A DNA stretch of 64,000 bases from Eudorina sp. 2006-703-Eu-15 (taxonomy: Eukaryota > Chlorophyta > Chlorophyceae > Chlamydomonadales > Volvocaceae), in NCBI GenBank assembly GCA_003117195.1, contig BDSI01000069.1:496001-560000 (forward strand). The letters are read 5' to 3'. Position numbers and translations under genes: made by a program. The notes under the pieces are model-generated. The model did no database searches. It saw only the letters and a program-made list of their open reading frames with translations, and was not told the origin of the DNA. This document shows, one piece after another, positions 1 to 16,715 of this stretch (position 1 is the first letter of the stretch; each line of letters begins with the position of its first letter).

Positions 1-803
1 GATTGACAGCAATTTGCTGCAGTAAGGTCTATATATTGTAGTGCATGCGTGCGCACCGGTGTGGTCGCAACGACGGCCCGGTCAGAATTGGACATGGCGG
101 TTAAGGGAATGGTTACGGTAGTCTTCATCAACAACCTAATGGTTCGTACTTGCGATGAGCGTGCAACGCGCGAAGGTGTGCCACCCTACAGTTCCGTACG
201 AGAGCGCGGTTCTGAGGTCAAGGGACAACACGTAAACTAGATGCGCAAAATGTAACCCGTCCGATCGCTGTGCCTACAGACACGGGTATGTTGCTCGACA
301 CAACAGCACCAGGGGGTTCACGACGACAGGACCATCCGACGCACTTTGGAAGCGCCAGTTTCTCGGCGCACAGGTAGACCCAAATCGACAAGCACCATTA
401 GCGCACGCAATCACCCGCTCCGATTAACCTGATTCAAAGAGGCCGAGCACGTTCGCAGAGAACGAATAAGTCCAGTTGGTTATGAGCTCCAGCCAACAAA
501 AGCCCTTACTTCAACTATCTCCAACAATTTGATGGCTGACTGGTAAACTCGCCTCCACCGCATACGACAACAGCCGTACTTCGACTGGTTTCCTGTTTCC
601 CCTAGAGTACCCCTTCATTAAGATTACTGCGTTCTGCAAATAAGTTCCTTTTTTATTATGTAACCTGGTCTTTGCTCTGAAGAGCACATTTGCCGCACGC
701 GTGGACGTAATAATTAGCGCTTTTTAATTATTCAAGGAGTTCGAGAGCTTCAAACATGATCAAACCTATCTAAATGTTAGCTTCATGAGAGCAATACGGG
801 CAC
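1..803. other. Spacer upstream of CaaX protein gene
   Basis: I see no gene here. One short reading frame at 49-240 begins with GTG and resembles nothing. The last ~150 bases are AT-rich and probably hold the promoter and 5' UTR of the gene starting at 804. Confidence 0.5.
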
Positions 804-1222
804 ATGAGCGGGCGGCCTCCTCCCGCTCTGCTCGCTTTGGCCGCATCGCAGCCGCCCGGTGACGCCGCAGCGGAGCAGCCGCCCCAGGTTTTGAGACCCA
901 GCGACACTCAGGAGACAGGTGGACAGGCAGAGAATCCGGCTAGCGCGGTGCCGGCTTTGCCAAAGAAGCCAAGTATTCTAAAGACCGCTGACTCGATCAA
1001 GAACAATGAATACAAGCGCAACATATCTTGGCAGGACCAGTATGGCCAGTCTCTGACACAAGTTGTGGAGTTTGAGCCCAGGTGAGCGCTGATGAGGTTA
1101 GCGGCATTACGAACTAGGTTACAAGGTTCAAGGCGAACTGATATTCCTTTACTCCATGCAGTGAACACGCTGACAGCGAATATGACGAATATGAGGAGCG
1201 TGGCTGCTGCGTCCTGATGTAA
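804..1222 (+). CDS. Small acidic protein with C-terminal CaaX box, function unknown
   Basis: Two exons, 804-1081 and 1162-1222, joined at a GT-AG intron in phase 2, give 112 residues. The first half is Pro/Ala-rich and low complexity. From about residue 52 comes a conserved-looking core containing PKKPSILK and then ISWQDQYGQSLTQVVEFEP, followed by an acidic stretch. The protein ends in CCVLM, so the last four residues form a CaaX box (C-V-L-M) with Met at X, normally favouring farnesylation. I infer a prenylated membrane-tethered peptide. The Lys-rich ILK and W-x-D motifs recall small phosphatase-inhibitor-like proteins, but no family is assigned. The ATG at 804 is the first in frame and opens the only plausible exon. 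The neighbouring RBM25 gene points towards it from the other strand. Confidence 0.75.
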
Positions 1223-2873
1223 CAGTGCTGAGGTTACCTGTTGGTCCGAAGCCTTTGTGGTCACGGATGCGAGGGTTCGTACTGCATGTGGGGGCGGGGC
1301 TATGTATGGAGGAGTGTAGGGGAGCTAGGTTGAGCTGCATAGGATTCGCGCTGCATCGGGCCAAGCGTGCTGACGGTGTCTGGGAGTACCGTTCAGCACG
1401 AAAGCGCGTGTCTCTTCGCACCGACAATGTACCCTGCAAGTAAAGAGTAAGCGCCGGGTGTCATCGTTGCTATGGGCTCTTCCATCGAGGCTGGCGCAAG
1501 TGCCTTCGTGTGAATCGTACGGCAGCTGTCTGAACATGCATTGTTGACACGGATTTGCGCCCGGATGTGGGTTGTCATTTGATATTGAAAAGAGTGGGTT
1601 TATCCTGTCAGCGTGCAAAGTGTGTTGGTGGTTGTGTCTCGGACCGTGGCTTCTTTTACATGCTTCCTTACGGACTCGAGACGAACCTGCATACGGACAC
1701 TGAATGCATCCGTCGAAAAATAATGACGCGCGCAAGTGCTGCCGCAAGTGGCAAGTGCAGTGGTTGGGTGTGGGAGTGCTTTGATAGGGAGAATCCTGAG
1801 TGTGCGAAATTCCTCGTCGCACGTGTGGCATTGGTTGTTGCTACTCCGGAACTTTTGGGTGATATTCGAGCGAAGTAGAGTTCAATGGATCCCTGATATG
1901 GCGGGCTAGTGCTGTCGGGACGGGTGAGGGGATTTACACGCCGGGCGCTCCTCGTCTCTCTGAAATGGAGCGTCCTCTTTCTGAACTCCTCGAGTATCAT
2001 GGTGACGCTGTCCGGGATATGCTGTCCACAGCCATTCAGGGCCAGCGCTCCAACGCAGCGTACCTCACGGCGCTGGCACCAATGGAGACATATGTCCTGG
2101 TTGCGGAGTGCTTGCAAAGGTGTGCCTTGTTGCCGTGCGTGCGTGCTTGGGAAATTTTGTGTGTGGACTGGAGCGAGGCAAGCCGGACTGTTGGTTGCAT
2201 ATGCACTCCTAGCTGTGGAGACGGTCGTGATGCCCTTGCTACGCACGTATGTCAACAAGGTACACCATTTCAAGGAGTACATACCCGGGGCTAGTTCCAA
2301 ATGAACATGTAGAAGTGCATGTCACCACGTCGAACTTCAGCGTCAGACAATGCAAAACAAACCCTCACGGACATTAACCAACCAACGACTTGGATGTCCT
2401 GAAGCCTAGCGATATGTGTCGTCGTGCCCGGACGGTACAAATCCATGTACACGTGATGCTCAAGCAAGAACACATGTAGGCGTTGGACAACGTGTGGCAT
2501 GCAAGCACCCTGCAGCGGCTTCTATAGGATGCTGCAATACTTAGTAACCGTCGAAGACGATAGCCCTGTCCTGAATCGAATCACTGTCGCCTGCAGCAAC
2601 CCAACTGCTGCGTCAAAGCCTCTTTGGCGCCAGAGTACGCGTATTATGAACAGCGTCTAAGATTGCATAAAAGCCTCTTTGGCGCCAGAGTACGCGTATT
2701 ATGAACAGCGTCTAAGATTGCATAAAAGCCGTCCATAATACTGATGCGCCCCCAACCGCACGTGCTGCGGCCAAAACATCCTCCGGTCGTCAGGATTGCC
2801 GAAATGCAAGGGTCCAGGCCCTATCGCAGCCATTCCACCACAGCCGCCCCTATTACTTATTCACCGGCAGTGC
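1223..2873. other. Intergenic region between convergent genes
   Basis: No supported gene. Overlapping open frames on both strands at 1325-2304 have no recognisable motifs and no coding-like composition. The interval includes the 3' UTRs of the CaaX gene and RBM25, and a 55-bp tandem duplication at 2615-2730. Confidence 0.5.
2615..2730. repeat. 55-bp tandem duplication
   Basis: Two identical 55-bp units (2615-2669 and 2670-2724) are followed by the first six bases of a third. I saw no mismatch between the copies, so the duplication looks recent. It lies just past the 3' end of RBM25, probably in its 3' UTR or flank. Confidence 0.95.
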
Positions 2874-5800
2874 TTATGCGGACTGCCCCAAACCCAGCGC
2901 GGCCTTCTCGGTCTCATAAATGACCATGCGGTACAGCTTGATGACGAAAGTCTCCGTGTCATTGTCCAGCACCGGGCTCAGCTCCGCGTGCAACATGCTC
3001 GGGACCGTGCGCTGCCCGAGCAGTTTGACCACGTAGTCCACCAGAGTCGGCTCCTTAACGCCCAGGAGCTGCTCCACCTTGGAGGACACCCAGCCCTGCG
3101 CCAAGGACGAAACGCGCGCGGGTGGACCAATGGCAGCTGGACGCGCTCGCCAAACAACAGATGCCGGAAGAGCACCGCGAGACCGTGCGTCTCCCTGCGA
3201 ATCAACGGTCTTCTAACTAAGCATGGCATAACATGGTGGCATGAATGCTATGCGTAAAAGGACATGAAGGCCTTCTCACTGCGCTACAGGGACAAGCGAC
3301 ACGCACGTCGTCACGCTCTAGGCTCCAAGCCGGCCTTACCTTGAACTTTTCGCCCATAGCCGACGCGTTGTAGAAATCCCACTTGATCTGGTAGGTGAAG
3401 ACATCCTCCCGACTCGTTGGGATCGAGTCCATCATGGCCTTGAGCGCAGCCTTGGGGTCTGCGACGGGCCGCGCCACTGGCTGAGCGGCCTGTACTGGCT
3501 CAGTTGCGGCAGGTGCCGCAGCCTCCGTGCCCGCCACGGCCAGCATCTCCTCTTCGCTGTAGCGGATCGGTTTCTGCAAACGATGCACCACCAACCCGGC
3601 GGCATTTTGATCCATATCGATGGCGCGCGAGGCATCCCACCGAACATTGCAGCGAGTCTACATTTTCATGGCTGCAAGACTCTTCCACGGAGATGCGATC
3701 CTTCCGCACATCAGCGGAGGGGCACAAGGTCACCATCCGTCTGATACCGAATTCACCCATATTATGACGCACAGCAGAGCGTTGGCAAAAATCACCGCCC
3801 GCATGCATCAACGCTCAGGTGTGGTCCATGGAGGGCCAGCCAAGGCCGGCGGTTGGTTACGCGTGCTGTGCAGCCACCTGCGGCTGGAAACTCAAGCAGC
3901 CACTTACCAGCTGGCGTTTCTGGGTCGTTTCCTCCTCGTCACCGAACATGGCAGCTAATGCAGCATTCCGAGGGCGGCCCCCGGGAACCAAGAGGCTCCG
4001 GCCCCCAGCCGGTGCCCCTCCGCCTCCACCGTTGCTTTGCCCGCCGGTGGCCGCAGGCGCAACACTCGCATTCGACCCTGGCCCCACGGCGCCTGCCCCA
4101 ATGGCATGTGCCGTGGGGGACTCCGATCGCCTGGCGGCTTCGCCAGGGCTCGGCTCGCCAGCTTCCGGGTGCTGAAGCCCAGACGGCCGGTGCACCTCCT
4201 CAGCCTTAACGGTCGTTGTGTGGTGGACAGGCGCCGGGACGGGCGGCGGCGCGCGTGCAGCCGCCAACATGGCCTGGTAAATGGGGTCGTTTGTATCCAC
4301 CTCTGGCTCCGGCTTGGGTTCAGGTTTGACCTCCACTTTCACTTCCGCCTTGCTGTCCATGGGTTGCTGCTGCGGCGTTGCGGCCGGCAACGACGCGGAC
4401 GGCGGATGAGCATCGTACACGACGCTGCCTGCGGGACCCGGCGTGCCCTCGTGGGCGCTGGTCTCGCCTGCTGCTGCCGCGCGCTTGGCTCGTCGCTCAG
4501 CCTCCCGCACCTCGCGCTGGCGGTCGATCTCATCCTCCTCCTCCTCAGCCAGCCGCCGCTTCCGGCGCTCAACAGACTTACGACTGTGGTGATTGAGAGG
4601 AAAAATAGCGACCATGTAAGGCAGGGCAGCAACACTGCCGGTACCCGTACGGCACAGGACTGAAGGCCAGGAGCAGGCACTCCAATGGTAAAAACGTCGG
4701 CAGTATGGTAACAGTGCTTTAATTCTCGTGTGTGGTCAGGTACTCTGACCGGGACCCCGTACCCCAAAACCTGATCACACTCACGTGCCACAAAGCGTCC
4801 GCCGCTCCCACGTCTCCCTATCGTCATCGCTTTCGTACTTCTCTAGGTCTTCGCGCACAGCGCGACGCCAATCAGCCTCGGCCTGTGCCCGGCGATCGCG
4901 CTCACGATCCCGAAGCATCGCGCGCTCCCTGTGAGCCGATGATGGCGATTGGCGTACGGAGAGTGCAAAAGCACGCCGTGCGCAAGCGTAGACGGGCAGG
5001 TTTGCCCGTGCACACGCACAACCGCACACGAGGAGGGGAAAGAGCAAAATAGGTCAACCACAAGTTGTGTGGAAATTTGGGTAGCGGCGGATAGCAGGAT
5101 CTGAGGACCTGCATCACCGGCGCTCGGAACATTACACATCTGGATGACGCAAACGGAACCCGAACTGAGACCTGCTTGCTACTGCGCTCAAGGCTGCGGC
5201 ACAAGACGGAAAACGCCACGGATGACACAATTTCCGGGCCAATTATCACGGCCCGGTCATCGGCGAAGGCCACGGACGAATGAACACACTCATACTCGTT
5301 TCACAGGATTTGAACTCCCAATCATCACAGCATGCGTTACACCAATACACCATACGTCGGGGAAGTCGCTTCGAAATTGTCATGAAGCTTCGAGATTACG
5401 GCAGACAACAAGCAATACACATGGGCGCGCATACATACGAACGACACGACACGACAGTGGCACGGCACTACGCGTTATCCAATGCTCACTCCAACTGCAC
5501 CACACACGCTGCTTGTACAGGGATAAATTTTCGTATACAGACAGAATTTCGTGCGCCGTACCGTTACCCTGGGCCGAGGCCAGACAGCACGCTGACGGCT
5601 GCGCGCTGCTGCTGCTCCTCTAGAGACGGACAAACAACAAATGAATCAACTCGACAAGTATGGTATGCCCATGAGGAGTTAGTCGGCACAAAAATAGGCA
5701 AGAATGTGGGTGTGAACGTGTAGGGTAAGGTCAAGAGGGAGCATCAGGCGTGTGCATGATCTGGGTACTGCCATGGCGTGTGCGGCAACCGATGACACGA

Positions 5801-8004
5801 GCACCGGTTGCCGAGGACCCGGCCCCCCACCACCCGCTCCCGAAACTCTCCATGGGCATCCCTCGGTACCCTCGAACGCCCCTTGAGGACCTCTCGCCTA
5901 TGCATTCCCTCTCTCCCTGGCGGGTGACCTTTTGCCAAGTGACTGGTCTGAAAGCTGTGAGCAGCTCAGTGGATGTCCCATCCAGGCTAGCACCCTCCCT
6001 TACCTCCTGCGAGTGGCTTCCCTTAGCACGCAAAAAAGCATACACGAGGAAGATGGACATGTACTGCTGGTGCTTGTGGTGCTATGTTGTTGGTTGCGTT
6101 GCTCGGGACGAGCACCCACGGCACCCCAGCCACGGAAACGCCACGCCTGCGATGTGCGGGTGCGTTGGGGCTGCAGGCAAGCCGCGCCGCTGTTGCGCAT
6201 CTGATCGCCCCACGCACACTTGACCCGGGCGCTGGTGGCTTTTTGGCAACCAATGGACGAGACAACTGAGCGCCGACTCCAATGCCATCTAACCCCACCC
6301 ATTTCTGAACATGACATCGCCCCGGGCACACGAAGAGCACACGTCGACTTTCTATCCTTCGCACGCCGGCTTACTTGAAGGATTCACGTTGACTGGCTGA
6401 ACAACCCTTACACACCCCGACGGGTCGCGACGACGGTGGTTCTGACCGCCTCGCCGGCGATCCCGTGGGACAGCAACACTGCATGACCACGACGCTGTGC
6501 TGGTCAGCTACCGGTCCTCGACATACCTCTCGTAGCGCTCCCATTCACGAAGCTTCGCTTCATACTTGGCGTCGAGCTCCCGTCTCCGGTCCTCCTCCCT
6601 GCGCCGCTCAGCGTCTGCCTCCCGCGCCCACTCCCGCTCCCGCTCCCGTAACTGTGATCGGAGCGGAAACATGGAATGAGGACAGCCAATTGTCTTACCA
6701 GAAGTCCACTGCAAGTAAGAGTCTAGACAAGTAACGCGACAAGGTTCAAATGCCCACGCCGCAGTAACCACCAGCAGCACTTACTTCTCGCTCGCGGTCC
6801 TTCGCATCCCGATCCTTGGCCTCCTTTTCGCGATCTGGCTGCGAGGTCTTGCCGTCGGCCCCCATGGCTCCGAGCTGCGCCAGGAAATCAGTGGCCGCCT
6901 GCGCAGCGCCCGCCACCCCGCCACCCGGGATTGGCGGTGGCGGCGGCAGCGGCCCGCGTGATTCCTCCCTCTCCGATACCACGGACATGATGACCTCGAG
7001 CGCCCGGTTATCGGCAGCCGCGTCCTCATCCTCATCCGCCTCCGGCAACGGCTTCTCCCCGTCGGCCTCTTTGCCGCTTTCAGCCGCGCCATCCGCAACA
7101 CCAGCGCTGCCCTCCTCAGTACGATCTTTGGCTTGCGCAGCCTTCGCCTTCCGCTCCGCCTTCTCGGCGGCCTTCTGCTGTTCGTACTGTTCCGTGTACT
7201 TCTGGGTAGCTGCGTTGCCTTTCAATACCAGCTCCTGCCCGTCAAGCTTCAGGCCATTCAGCAGACGCATTGCTCGTAGAACACCCTCAGCGTCCTCGAA
7301 CTCACAGAACCCAAATCCTTTCGGCTGTTTCGTGTCGGGGTCCACCTGCCGCTTCCACGACTTGACACGGCCGCACGCGTCCAGGAGCGTCCGCACCACG
7401 GAGTCGGGTACTGATGAAGCTATCTTGCCAACATAGACTGTTGTGCTTTTCTCCGCGATAGAGGGCGGTACGTACACTGCGCGCGATAGGTAACGTGCCA
7501 TCAGGTTTCGCGTTGGATCATGGGGAGCTCCAGAAATTGAGGTCGATAATAAAGTTAGTTGCTTACCCGACTTTGCGAGCGTGCTGCTTCCTAAGGTCGG
7601 CCTTGGTCCCAACGGCGGTGGTGTTGGCATTGGCGGACGTAACTGGGGCAAACCCATCCCCAGCGGCAAGCCGCCCATACCCATACCGCCCATCGGACCT
7701 GGCGGCATCATCATGGGCCTCATGCCTGCAACCATCGCGATCCGCGATGTCAAGCATCTCGGAATCTGAGACCGAAGACAGCACTGCAATATAATGCTCA
7801 GCGGCATGCAAAATTCCTTGCATCTCTACATTTTGCGCTAACATAATAGAGTCTTTTTGCCTGATAGTTAACCTGTTTTCAGAGCGTTGACTTACCCATA
7901 CCGCCCGGCATTCCACCGAAAGCTGGCGGCGCTCCAGGAAATCCCATTCCTCCAGGCATTCCAGGTCGAAATCCTGGAAACGGAAAGCCTTGCGGGCCGC
8001 TCAT
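2874..8004 (-). CDS. RBM25: RBM25-like splicing factor (RRM plus PWI domains)
   Basis: Eight exons: 8004-7896, 7725-7567, 7527-6785, 6651-6512, 4928-4785, 4583-3908, 3573-3340, 3095-2874. Phases close to an 808-residue protein, close to animal RBM25 (about 840). Residues 1-90 are Gly/Pro/Met-rich. An RRM follows, with RNP2 TTVYVGKI near 119 and RNP1 KGFGFCEF near 165. The middle is a charged RE/ER-rich arginine-glutamate region, then an acidic and Pro/Ala-rich linker. The last ~75 residues are the PWI domain, with GWVSSKVEQLLG, TLVDYVVKLL and VIKLYRMVIYETE. RBM25 is a nuclear U1-snRNP-associated factor that controls 5' splice-site choice; the PWI domain binds nucleic acid. The intron at 4929-6511 is long (1.6 kb), and its donor (GTAGCT) departs from consensus, so an extra small exon there is possible. 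Family call is firm. Confidence 0.95.
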
Positions 8005-8840
8005 CGCGTATTGGCAAGCCCGCCTGCCCTAAGGATAAGATATATATACTGGTTTAAGAGACGTGACTCAAACAGATCTATTACGATTTTTGATATTATG
8101 AGCACATCATGGATGAGAGAAATTTTCTTGTTCGCATCCGTGCATGTCGTACGCTGCGCAACTTCAGGGGACAATCCAGCGAAATATTGCGCGTTTTAAG
8201 TGAAGCTGCTCACATGTGAACATACCGGATTAATTGGACTAAGCAACACGGTAGAAGAGCATGCCGAAGTCGGCGGAAAGACAGAGCAGCAAAGAGAAGG
8301 GGTACGTCGGGACGTGTATTCGAAGCAAGCAAGCTATGCCGGAGGTGAATGTGGAAATTTTACAATAGCGAAGGGGAGGATCCCACAAGAAGTTAACGGG
8401 AATCAGCGGGAAGCGAGGCCTGTCGCGCACAAAGCAAGGATTGGCACAAAGGAGGCGCGCGTAATGACCGTGGAGAGGAGCGAGGGCGGAAACGATGGCC
8501 GGCGGGGTGGTGCCGTTGTGGTACAAAGCAAGGTCAGGGCAGGACCTTGCCAACGTGCACGCTATCCCACCGGTGCAGCGCATTCATCCGCATGGTGCAC
8601 GCACAGGATGGTGGTGTCTGGGTCGCACGCGGCTGCAAAATCGCTCTCTTCCAATCGAGACGATGGTTTCCAGGCCCATAGACACCAAATGTCGGCCTGT
8701 GTGGGCACCCGGTCCTGCCCGATCCAACACACAGAGTACACCGGATTTGACGTGTCGGACGGAGCTTTAGAGCGTGACGAGGAGCGTGTGCTGCCAGTAC
8801 CAAGTATACGCAGGACGAAACATGCCGTCGCAGGCATAGA

Positions 8841-8911
8841 TGGCCGCTGTTACGGGTAGGTCGGTGGCCGCTGTCGTCGTGGCCGCTGTTACAGGTAGGT
8901 CGATGGCCGCC
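8841..8911. repeat. Imperfect minisatellite, TGGCCGCTGT-based
   Basis: The motif TGGCCGCTGTTAC plus GGTAGGTCG recurs twice around a shorter TGGCCGCTGTCGTCG unit, with a partial copy at the end. Units are about 24, 15 and 24 bp. Confidence 0.8.
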
Positions 8912-9078
8912 TGTTCGCATTTCGACACTTGAGGCGCCGCGCGATGCTTCCAATAATCTCTTCGTACAGCCAACCATGATGCTGCGAGGGGCAGCTTAAT
9001 GAAAGGTTTCATAGTCAAAACGACAGCATACCCCTGCGCATCGCATCAACCGTCTTCGTCAACCGCGCGGGAGGGTTG

Positions 9079-9130
9079 ATGAATGAATGAACGTTACAGC
9101 GGACCCCAAAGGGATCGACGGTGTATACCA
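9079..9130 (+). repeat. Dispersed repeat family A, 5' part
   Basis: About 50 bp, starting GATGAATGAATGAACG and containing GCGGACCCCAAAGGGATC, is nearly identical to 38126-38176. It shares GCGGACCCC with the other family A copies (see finding). Confidence 0.8.
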
Positions 9131-10720
9131 GGGCGAGCCCCAGCAGGCCCCACCGCCAAGGCGGCAAGACACCTCCACACCTCAACGCCGCAAACAAAAA
9201 CACACCGGGCTCTGACCCCACCCAGACAGACACCGAAGCAAGCAGAGGCGCACAGCGAGGCAACACTACCAAAGGGACAGGCACAGCAGAGGGCAGAATT
9301 CCCAAAATTGGATAAAGCCAAGCACAGGGGAGGTCGCCCACACAGGCACCCCATTACCCAACTACCACCACCCCTGAAGCACCCAGCGCTGCACCCTCTC
9401 GAGGTCTTGGAGGGTTAATGTTCCGCACGTATGGAGCCATGATGAACGGGCACGGTGACCATCCCCCGCGCGTGCATGAATTCGACCTTGCCAATGTTTT
9501 GCGCGGAGTTCCGTCGCCAGGCCGACTGGCCTACGTACAGCTGGTCCCAGACACGCTTTGGAATCGACTGGTTTGGAGTAAGACCGAAGTTAGCCTCCAA
9601 AGGGTCGCACGGGCACCCAGGCAGCACAAGGCGCGTATTCGGAATCGTGTTCAGGCCTGCTGAGTTTACACCGTCATGGCGACCCTCACAGGCAACACTC
9701 CCGCATCCTTCACCCAAACGTTCAACCGCTGCCTTTAACTGCATATACGACCAAGGCAACCCACGGCAAGATTTCAACCCGACAGCGCACGCCACGCAGC
9801 AAGGTCTGGGGCCTTCGAGGACATCATGTTGCAGCCGCTTCGCCGAAACGCCTGGTTATTGCGGCTGACTCAAATCCTCTCTTCGACGTGTTTACCAAGA
9901 GTCCGGGTAGCTCAACTCCAATCCGATTAGTCAGATGCGTATCGCAAGAAGTCTGACGGACATCCAGGTTGACAACATGCCTGCACCCCTCCTCCGTTCG
10001 CTCACAATGGAGCCCCTCCCTGCAAAAGCCTCATACAATCATATCGCGGCCAGGTCTGGAGGCACGCGAAGAACCGCACAAGGCTTGTATTACTGCGCCC
10101 CGTTGCGCTTTCATGGCATGCTACCACGGTATCCGGAACACGGGACCAGCCCCCGTGCCAAAACGTTCGACCTTGCAACACGTGCAGTAAGGCGTGCAAG
10201 CCTGCGAAGGCCTGTTTGAGCTTTGAAGTCTGGCTAACCAAAATGCGTTTCCTGCGCGGTATTTCCCACAGTTACCATGCAACTAGTCGCCTACAGGACA
10301 CGCCCACCCTCTCGTACTCCACACGAAGTTCACTCGTCGCGCAATTCGCGCGATACAGCAGACAAGCCTGCACGCACCCCCCCAGTTGCTGAACACTTGC
10401 CCGGTGCATCCAGCGTCACCACTTGCCACATCTTCAAATCCCTACAATCTACCATCGAAATCAGTCAGTACATGGCATGCTGTCATAGCCGGAAGCGCCG
10501 TTCCGTCAGGCAACACGCTAAGTAACCTCACCAAACACCGCTACCGTAACACAAATATATCGGGCAGTACGATGGCTGGTGCTTGTAACCCTTGTCAGTT
10601 ACGAAAAGCGCCAGTGCTGAGAACCTCGAATGCGTAAAGGGACACCGACACGGCATCATGTCATTGCGATTGAACTTGTCGCAACCAACCGGCGGAGACA
10701 GGCATCTCCTGGCCCCCTTG

Positions 10721-10751
10721 AACCCTCAGTGCTCTTCCGAAGCATCAACCC

Positions 10752-10767
<16 letters not shown>
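10721..10767. repeat. 21-bp direct repeat spanning the GFAT stop codon
   Basis: A perfect 21-bp sequence occurs at 10721-10741 and 10747-10767, period 26. The second copy encodes the end of GFAT, including its TGA; the first lies in the 3' UTR. Confidence 0.95.
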
Positions 10768-16308
<5,541 letters not shown>

Positions 16309-16715
16309 CGCTTTGCTTAGTTGAAGGTGTTCAAGTCAAAAGGAGGCCGGGTGAGCTGCTATTTGAAGGCTAGGCGGCGCAAATCCGTAGGCTTTCTGCC
16401 TGGAGGTAGGTCTGTCACGATGGTCACAGGAATTGGACACCCTGTCAGTAAGGCAAGAATAAATCCTCACGGCGAACTTTCAGCAATTTCCAGCGAGACA
16501 ATTCAGTATCAACACATCAACTTGAAAGATTCAAAAAGTTTAGGACTGTGCGCGCGGTGGACCGATGATGCTGGGAGTCAGTTGCAGGCAACGAACCCCG
16601 GGAACCTGTACGATTGCAGTGAGACTTTCCTTTGTACAGGTACACACGCGGCATCCAGCAGTACCGTGAAAGCCTCATCTACACGCCTGCAAATTAATAT
16701 GTCCCTGCTGCAGCG
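16309..16715. promoter_or_regulatory. Divergent promoter interval, GFAT / methyltransferase
   Basis: The 407 bp between two divergent start codons must hold both core promoters and 5' UTRs. It is AT-richer than the flanking exons. I could not identify a specific TATA or initiator with confidence. Confidence 0.6.

Larger units (their letters stand above)
8005..10751. other. Gene-poor spacer upstream of RBM25
   Basis: No gene could be supported in 2.7 kb. A 219-codon GTG-initiated frame at 8200-8859 and several shorter frames lack motifs. The interval holds the RBM25 promoter, a small minisatellite at 8841-8911, one copy of a dispersed repeat at 9079-9130, and the GFAT 3' flank. Confidence 0.5.

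Noticed and set aside
1325..2304. Overlapping open frames of 130-210 codons on both strands
   Set aside because: No motif, no splice context, and both strands are equally open; random expectation in ~52% GC sequence.
5303..5355. tRNA-like sequence on the minus strand with good box A (TGGTGTATTGGT) and box B (AGTTCAAATCC)
   Set aside because: The D-stem pairs but the anticodon and T stems do not, so it is not a functional tRNA; it lies in an RBM25 intron and may be chance or a decayed relic.
8200..8859. 219-codon frame on the plus strand
   Set aside because: It starts with GTG, has no recognisable domain, and runs through a minisatellite.
9418..10525. Several 80-130 codon frames between the family A repeat and GFAT
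   Set aside because: No shared phase across plausible splice sites and no family resemblance; may be decayed repeat sequence.
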